Shown here one piece after another: positions 5,822-9,958 of a stretch of 9,958 bases of DNA. A program made the position numbers and the translations under genes. How positions within the stretch are numbered: the stretch's first letter is position 1; the number at the start of each line of letters is the position of its first letter. Below the pieces are notes generated by a model. That model had not been told where the DNA came from and made no database searches. It saw only the letters and a program-made list of their open reading frames with translations. The stretch is from a bacterium (lineage in GTDB: Bacteria > Chloroflexota > Dormibacteria > UBA8260 > Bog-877): assembly GCA_021802115.1 (NCBI GenBank), contig JAKABA010000144.1:1-9958 (forward strand), written 5' to 3'.

Positions 5822-7879
5822 TCAATCCCTGGCACTGCCACCCGGCGATCCGGCGCTTCGCTCCGGTCCGAGCTGGGCGACCAGCTGAACGGGATCGGTG
5901 GTCGGCAGCTCACATTGGAATCCGCGGCACAGAAAGGCGGTTGGGAGGCCTCCGAGCGAGGCCCGGTCCCGGACCAGCGGCGCCCCCTGGGCCGACTCCT
6001 CGCCGGCCCGGCCCACGGCAACGACGAGCTGGGGACGGTGGCGGCCGCGGACGGCTCGCACCAGTTCCAGATGCCCTGAGGGGGAAGGCGGCACCATCAC
6101 CGCCAGCTCCAGCATCCCCGCGCGATACAGCTGGGCACAGTGGAGCCAACCTCCCATCGCCTCCGGCGCCCGCTCCGCCAAGGGCGCGATCGCCGTGAGG
6201 GCCCGCTCGGCGCGCTCCATCCAGGCCGACTCGCCGGTCAGGGCGTGCAGCCGCAGGCAGAGCTCCACCATCAGGGAGTTGCCGGAGCGCACCGCCCCGT
6301 CCTCCAGCCCCCGGGGACGCGCCGGGAGCAGCGGGTCCTGATCGGCGGCCACGTCGCTCCACAGGACGCCCTCGGGGTCGGTCATCTCGCGATTGGCCTG
6401 GTCAGCGAGGTGGTGGGCCCATTCGAACCAGAGCGGGTCACCTCGCAACTCGTGCAGCTGCAGCGCCATCAGCGCGGTCTGGGCGAGATCGTCGAGCTGC
6501 GCTCCCAGCCGGCCCGGGCCATGGGCCACCAGGTGCGGAAGTCGGCCCCGCACACCGCCCGCCGCCTGCAGCAACAGCCTCGCCCCGACCTCCGCAGCCA
6601 CCCGGTACCGGCTCTCACCCGTGACCAGCCCCAGCTCCCCGAGGGCGGCGAGTGCGGCGGCGTTCCACGCCACCACCAGCTTCTCGTCCCGCGCCGGCTG
6701 GGGGCGAAGGCGGCGAGCCCGGAGCAGCCGGTCCCGCAGCCGCTGCACTGAGTCGGCCGTGCCCTGTGGATCAGACCAGCTGGCGGCCTGGAGCACGAAT
6801 CTGCCATCCACGGTGGATTTGGGGTCGAGGCGGAAGAGCCGGCCCAGCTGCGAGCCATCGGCCTGGGCCGCCGCCACGAGCTCTGCCTCGGTCCAGAGGT
6901 AGGTCGCCCCCTCGCCGGCTGGAGTGTCGGCGTCGAGGCTGGCCGCGAACCCGCCGTCCGGGAGCCGCAGCTCCGCGAGGATGAAATCGGCGGTCCGGCA
7001 GGCTGTGGTGAGCGCCTCGGCCCCACCCGTGAGCAGATGCAGGTGAAGGTAGCAGGCGATCAGCTGGGCCTGATCGTAGAGCATCTTCTCGAAGTGGGGG
7101 ACGCCCCAGTGGTCGTCCACCGAGTAGCGGTGGAAGCCACCGCCCAACTGGTCGTGAACCCCACCCATGGCCATCTTCTCCAGCGTCAGCTGGGCGGCGT
7201 TCAGCGCCGCCTGGTCGCCGGCCAGGGCCGCCCTGGTCAGCAGGAACTCCAGCAGCGGCGTCTGGGGAAACTTGGGAGCCCCACCAAGCCCCCCATGGAC
7301 GGGGTCGGTCGCCGCCACCAGCCGGCTCGCAGCGGCGGCCAGAGCAGCCCCGGACGGCGGGCTCGGAGCAGACCGAGGGATGGGCTGGGCGATGAGCGCC
7401 TGGCGGAGCTGCGCCGCCACCCGGTCAGCGTCCGAGCGCCGCGTCCTGTACAGCTCCGCCACCGCCTCCAGGACCCGCCCGAAGCCCGGCAGCCCGGCGG
7501 AGTCCCGGGCGGGGAAGTAGGTGCCGCCGAAGAAGGGACGGCCGTCGGGGAACAGGAACATGGTCATCGGCCAGCCGCCGGAGCCGGTCAGTGCCTGGAG
7601 CGCCTCCATGTACACGCGGTCGACATCGGGACGCTCCTCGCGATCGACCTTGATGGAGACGAAGAGGCGGTTCTGGAGTGCCGCCAGCTCCTCGTTCTCG
7701 AAGCACTCATGGGCCATCACATGGCACCAGTGGCAGGCCGAATACCCCACGCTGAGCAGGATCGGGCGGTCCTCCGCCCGGGCACGCGCGAAGGCCTCCT
7801 CCCCCCAGGGATACCAGTCCACGGGATTGGCCTGGTGCTGCCTGAGATAGAGGCTGGCTTCCTGCCCCAAGCGGTTCAC
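5822..7879 (-). CDS. Thioredoxin domain-containing protein, DUF255 (YyaL/SPATA20 family)
   Basis: This 685-residue protein opens with a thioredoxin-like domain (about 1-165) bearing the family signature: YLRQHQANPVDWYPWGEEAF, SACHWCHVM with the CxxC pair C49/C52, VDREERPDVD and GWPMTMFLFPDGRPFFGGTYFP. The rest (about 175-620) is a predicted alpha/alpha-barrel like those of glycosidases and epimerases (for example GGFHRYSVDDHWGVPHFEKMLYDQAQL). The C-terminal block CRGFQCELPTTDP (C651, C656) is also characteristic. The length is normal. The biochemical role of the family is unknown; redox or sugar-related functions are only proposed from the folds. No signal peptide is seen, so it is probably cytoplasmic. 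The GTG start follows a strong purine-rich ribosome binding site (7881-7890). C59 stands where I recall Ser in most relatives (ESFE becomes ECFE). It is transcribed before, and probably with, the YdfG-like dehydrogenase. Confidence 0.95.
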   Translation of the reverse strand: MNRLGQEASLYLRQHQANPVDWYPWGEEAFARARAEDRPILLSVGYSACHWCHVMAHECFENEELAALQNRLFVSIKVDREERPDVDRVYMEALQALTGSGGWPMTMFLFPDGRPFFGGTYFPARDSAGLPGFGRVLEAVAELYRTRRSDADRVAAQLRQALIAQPIPRSAPSPPSGAALAAAASRLVAATDPVHGGLGGAPKFPQTPLLEFLLTRAALAGDQAALNAAQLTLEKMAMGGVHDQLGGGFHRYSVDDHWGVPHFEKMLYDQAQLIACYLHLHLLTGGAEALTTACRTADFILAELRLPDGGFAASLDADTPAGEGATYLWTEAELVAAAQADGSQLGRLFRLDPKSTVDGRFVLQAASWSDPQGTADSVQRLRDRLLRARRLRPQPARDEKLVVAWNAAALAALGELGLVTGESRYRVAAEVGARLLLQAAGGVRGRLPHLVAHGPGRLGAQLDDLAQTALMALQLHELRGDPLWFEWAHHLADQANREMTDPEGVLWSDVAADQDPLLPARPRGLEDGAVRSGNSLMVELCLRLHALTGESAWMERAERALTAIAPLAERAPEAMGGWLHCAQLYRAGMLELAVMVPPSPSGHLELVRAVRGRHRPQLVVAVGRAGEESAQGAPLVRDRASLGGLPTAFLCRGFQCELPTTDPVQLVAQLGPERSAGSPGGSARD

Positions 7880-7880
7880 G

Positions 7881-7890
7881 CCTCCACCTT
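7881..7890 (-). promoter_or_regulatory. Ribosome binding site that fixes the DUF255 GTG start
   Basis: Read on the minus strand, AAGGTGGAGG ends one base before the GTG at 7877-7879. The AAGG part is at a normal distance from the start. It supports GTG as the start codon, and the family's conserved N-terminus begins immediately after it. Confidence 0.65.
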
Positions 7891-7954
7891 AGGACAGCGC
7901 AAGCTTCTGACCCTGCGTCCGGATCGTCCCGGGACCGAGTGGGGGTGCCCCGGG

Positions 7955-7985
7955 TTGGCGACCGCGGATCGAGTCCGCGCGCCAA
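7955..7985 (-). promoter_or_regulatory. Twelve-base-pair stem-loop upstream of the DUF255 gene
   Basis: TTGGCG (7955-7960) pairs perfectly with CGCCAA (7980-7985). Inside it, CGCGGA (7963-7968) pairs with TCCGCG (7974-7979) around a five-base loop TCGAG. A two-base bulge (AC, 7961-7962) separates the two helices. There is no T-tract on either strand. If the DUF255 transcript starts to the right of it, the element lies in its 5' leader, about 75-105 bases before the GTG. The pairing is seen directly; the function (RNA leader element or operator) is unknown. Confidence 0.35.
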
Positions 7986-8215
7986 GGCGACGCCGTGATC
8001 CCCCATCGCCGCTTTGTTCCCAGTTCGAGCCGTGGTCCGCGGCGGGCCACCGTGACCGGTGTGGCTCGCCGGCCGCGCCCGCCCCGACTGCCGGCTCACT
8101 CGCGTGCCGGATCGCCCGCAAAGCATCGGAACCGGACCGACTCACGAGAGCCGGCGCACCGCGTCACGACCACGGGTCGCTCAGTACATGTCCCGGGCCG
8201 CCCCCGTCCAGTTGC

Positions 8216-8221
8216 GACAAT
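8216..8221 (+). promoter_or_regulatory. Possible -10 element of a leaderless acyltransferase promoter
   Basis: GACAAT resembles a -10 hexamer (TATAAT-like, first base off) and ends six bases before the ATG at 8228. Transcription would then begin at or next to the start codon. No good -35 hexamer is seen at the right distance. The only purine-rich stretch before the ATG, GGAG, touches it and is too close to act as a ribosome binding site, which also fits a leaderless message. Weak evidence. Confidence 0.2.
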
Positions 8222-8227
8222 CCGGAG

Positions 8228-9115
8228 ATGCCTGACAGCGAGGCTCCAAAGCCGCTCCTGCCCCTGCGCCTGGGGCTCGACGCCACCGCCGGCCTGCTGC
8301 ATCTGGTCGGGCCTGCCCGCTATCGCTTAGCCGACGCGGTGGGCAATGCCGCCTTCGCCCTGCTGCCCGCCCGCCGCCGCGCCACCATCGCCAACTTCCG
8401 ACTGGTCTTTCCCGACCTCGAACGTGGGCAGCGGCGCCGCCTCGCGCGCCGCAGCTTCTGCGAGTACTCGCGCACCGCCATCGACTTCCTCTGGGTTCAC
8501 CGGCTTCCGCGGGAGCGGCTGCTGCCAGCCTTCCGGGGCTTCGGGGAGGACCAGGTGCTGCACCTCAGGGCCGAGGGCAGAGGCGGGGTGCTGGTGCTGG
8601 CCCATCTGGGGGCCTGGGACGCCGGAGGGGCCTACGCGCTCGCCCGGGGAGTCCCCTTGACCGCGGTCATGGACGAGGCGGGCAACCCGGTGCTGCGTGA
8701 TCTGGTGGTCTGGGCGCGCGCCCAGATCGGGCTGCACGCGGTCCTGGCGAATTCGTCCGCACGGAGCCTGCTCAAGACCATCCACTCCGGGGGATGGGTC
8801 GCCCTGCTGGCTGACATTCCCGGCGCGACCCCCGCCGTGGAGGTGGACTTTCTGGGCTGCAGGACCAGGTTCTCCTCCGCCCCGGCACTGCTGGCGGCGC
8901 GCACGGGCTGCCCGCTGGTCGCGGTCGTGGCCGTCCGCTCCCCGTCCGGCGGGTATCTGGTGGAGGTTCACCCCCCCACCTACGTGACCCGCGACCAGGA
9001 CCCGGCGCAGGCGCTGCGCCCCATTTTGGACGTGTTTGAAGCGGCGGTGCGGCGCTGGCCGGAGCAGTGGTATCCGTTCGACGAGGGTCGGCTCTGGCCC
9101 AGCCGTGACTCCTGA
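8228..9115 (+). CDS. Lysophospholipid acyltransferase family protein (HtrB/PatA-like)
   Basis: This 295-residue protein of the bacterial lipid A/phosphatidylinositol-mannoside acyltransferase family transfers a fatty acyl chain to a glycolipid at the inner face of the membrane. The catalytic HX4D motif is HLGAWD (H126, D131) within GVLVLAHLGAWD. Other family marks are ATIANFRLVFPDL near the N-terminus, the helix with EYSRTAIDF, the block VDFLGCRTRFSSAPALLAARTGCPLV (seen in pieces at 206-231) and the terminal WPEQWYPFDEGRLWP. In high-GC Gram-positives such genes act on phosphatidylinositol mannosides; that substrate is an inference here. I chose ATG 8228. The same frame stays open far upstream, but there it only mirrors the antisense DUF255 gene. 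The last 11 bases overlap the start of a GT4 glycosyltransferase gene, so the two are probably one operon. Confidence 0.88.
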   Translation: MPDSEAPKPLLPLRLGLDATAGLLHLVGPARYRLADAVGNAAFALLPARRRATIANFRLVFPDLERGQRRRLARRSFCEYSRTAIDFLWVHRLPRERLLPAFRGFGEDQVLHLRAEGRGGVLVLAHLGAWDAGGAYALARGVPLTAVMDEAGNPVLRDLVVWARAQIGLHAVLANSSARSLLKTIHSGGWVALLADIPGATPAVEVDFLGCRTRFSSAPALLAARTGCPLVAVVAVRSPSGGYLVEVHPPTYVTRDQDPAQALRPILDVFEAAVRRWPEQWYPFDEGRLWPSRDS

Positions 9116-9958
9116 GGGGCGGCTCGCGAACGGACTGCGGCTCGCCTGGCTGGGCCACGCGTCAGGCCACCGCGCCGATGGGCTGAGCAGCTATTCCGAG
9201 CAGGTCGCAGGCGGGCTCCAGGAGCGCGGAGCCGAGGTGATGTTCCATCACGCCGCCCGGGACGGCGCGATTGTCCCGGGCACCCCCGCGGAGGTGGTCG
9301 CCTGGCCGACCTGGAACTTCAAGACCGTGATCGTCCCGCGCCCCGGATTCCGGTCCGCCATGGCAGCCTGGCTGGAGACCAGGCGACCGCAGCTCCTGCA
9401 CTGCTCGTTGAGCATGACCCTCGATGACGGCTGGGTGGGAGAGCGGGCGCTGCGGCTGGGAGTCGGCACCGTGGCCACCTTCCACCTGCCCTTTGGCAGC
9501 CCCGGCACCACCCGGGCGGCGGTGATGCGCGAGCTGCACCGCTTCTGGGCCGGACGGTTGCGCGGCTATCAGCGGGTGATCGTCTTCGATCCCGACCATC
9601 GGGAGCGGCTGGCTCGAGTCGGGATCCCGCTCGAGCGACTGCGGGTGGTCCCCAATGCGGTGGACCTGCGGCGGTTCTCCCCGGGGGCGGGCACCCTGCG
9701 CGCTCAGCGCCTGGCCCGAAGCGAGCTGGTGGTCGGATACCTCGGACGGCTGGACCCGGAGAAGGGGATCCGTCCACTACTGAAGGCATTCGAGAGCGCC
9801 AGCCTGGGCCGGGACTCGCGCCTGCTCATCGCTGGAGAGGGTGTGCTAAAGGCGCTGGTGCAGCGCGCGGCGGCCCGTGATCCGCGCATCGTCTACCTGG
9901 GGCGGCTGGGGGGGGTGTTCGCCCGAGCCGACTTCTGGCGGTCCATCGACCTCTTCTG
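9105..9958 (+). CDS. GT4-family glycosyltransferase (3' end outside the window)
   Basis: The visible 284 residues form most of a GT-B glycosyltransferase that transfers a sugar from a nucleotide donor. The N-terminal domain opens with LRLAWLGHASGHRADGLSSY, the first Rossmann strand and glycine-rich acceptor loop. The inter-domain region has VIVFDPDHRERL and RVVPNAVDLRRFSP. The C-terminal donor domain begins VVGYLGRLDPEKGIRPLLKAF, followed by LLIAGEG and IVYLGRLG. The sequence ends at FWRSIDLF, just before the expected EX7E donor-binding motif, so its catalytic Glu cannot be checked. GTG 9105 is the likeliest start; it overlaps the acyltransferase end by 11 bases, and no other good start precedes the first strand. 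The pairing suggests glycolipid synthesis. The N-terminus lacks the GGVQSH block I recall in PimA, so a PimA call is not justified. Confidence 0.88.
   Translation, partial: MTPEGRLANGLRLAWLGHASGHRADGLSSYSEQVAGGLQERGAEVMFHHAARDGAIVPGTPAEVVAWPTWNFKTVIVPRPGFRSAMAAWLETRRPQLLHCSLSMTLDDGWVGERALRLGVGTVATFHLPFGSPGTTRAAVMRELHRFWAGRLRGYQRVIVFDPDHRERLARVGIPLERLRVVPNAVDLRRFSPGAGTLRAQRLARSELVVGYLGRLDPEKGIRPLLKAFESASLGRDSRLLIAGEGVLKALVQRAAARDPRIVYLGRLGGVFARADFWRSIDLF

Larger units (their letters stand above)
7880..8227. other. 348-base non-coding divergent region
   Basis: This stretch separates the start codons of the DUF255 gene (minus) and the acyltransferase (plus). All six frames are either broken or give low-complexity Arg/Pro/Gly/Ser text without family resemblance, so I treat it as non-coding. 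The half nearest the DUF255 gene is rich in self-complementary sequence: a GTCCCGGGAC palindrome at 7926-7935, a CCCGGG at 7949-7954 that could pair with it, and the stem-loop at 7955-7985. The other half shows only a small CACCG/CGGTG stem (8048-8061) and a possible -10 at 8216. I see no tRNA or known riboswitch. Confidence 0.6.

Noticed and set aside
7955..7987. Stem-loop resembling a tRNA T-arm (GCGGA-TCGAG-TCCGC)
   Set aside because: The loop lacks the seven-base TTCGANN form, and no acceptor, D or anticodon arms can be placed around it.
7037..8227. A long plus-strand open frame running into the acyltransferase, giving a 692-residue protein
   Set aside because: Its first 397 residues lie antisense to the well-supported DUF255 gene or in the non-coding gap and are low-complexity Gln/Arg/Gly/Pro text. 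The acyltransferase family starts near 8228.
8228..9115. Lipid A late acyltransferase of a Gram-negative
   Set aside because: The family covers both lipid A and PIM acyltransferases. The terminal PEQW block and the GT4 partner fit the PatA side at least as well, and nothing else for lipid A is present.

Overview
The window is a gene-dense, very GC-rich (about 70% by eye) bacterial chromosome segment with GTG/TTG starts, short gaps and overlapping genes. An acyltransferase of the HtrB/PatA type is paired with a GT4 glycosyltransferase, next to a DUF485/ActP-type symporter and a YyaL-type DUF255 protein. This mix would fit a high-GC Gram-positive or related lineage (Actinomycetota, Chloroflexota or Dormibacterota-like). 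The sequence alone does not settle the phylum. I see no mobile element, CRISPR array, tRNA, rRNA or integration scar; most of the content is housekeeping or metabolic.

Layout: (1) Bases 1-3061, plus strand: a four-gene operon made of the tail of a probable LytS-type sensor kinase, a LytTR response regulator, a DUF485 membrane protein and an ActP-like sodium/solute symporter. (2) Bases 3078-4073, minus strand: a D-2-hydroxyacid dehydrogenase, convergent with the symporter. (3) Bases 4215-5045, plus strand: a two-domain rhodanese-type sulfurtransferase, divergent from the dehydrogenase. (4) Bases 5061-7879, minus strand: a two-gene operon in which a thioredoxin-fold DUF255 protein is transcribed first and a YdfG-like short-chain dehydrogenase second. 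(5) Bases 7880-8227: a 348-base non-coding divergent region with a strong stem-loop. (6) Bases 8228-9958, plus strand: an acyltransferase overlapping a GT4 glycosyltransferase that runs off the window.

How the genes work together: block 1 reads as a sense-and-import unit in which a two-component system sits in one operon with the carboxylate transporter it probably controls. Block 6 looks like part of a glycolipid or membrane-lipid pathway. Blocks 2-4 are single or paired metabolic enzymes with no obvious shared pathway. Both convergent junctions (3061/3078 and 5045/5061) have gaps of only 15-16 bases, and each holds a compact GC hairpin that could terminate both strands.

The points most worth a second look are a beta-rich, internally repetitive insert in the symporter; a near-ideal ribosome binding site driving a 12-codon ORF that ends exactly on the symporter's TTG start; the stem-loop upstream of the DUF255 gene; and the acyltransferase/GT4 pair. 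I found no clear evidence for a wholly new system.
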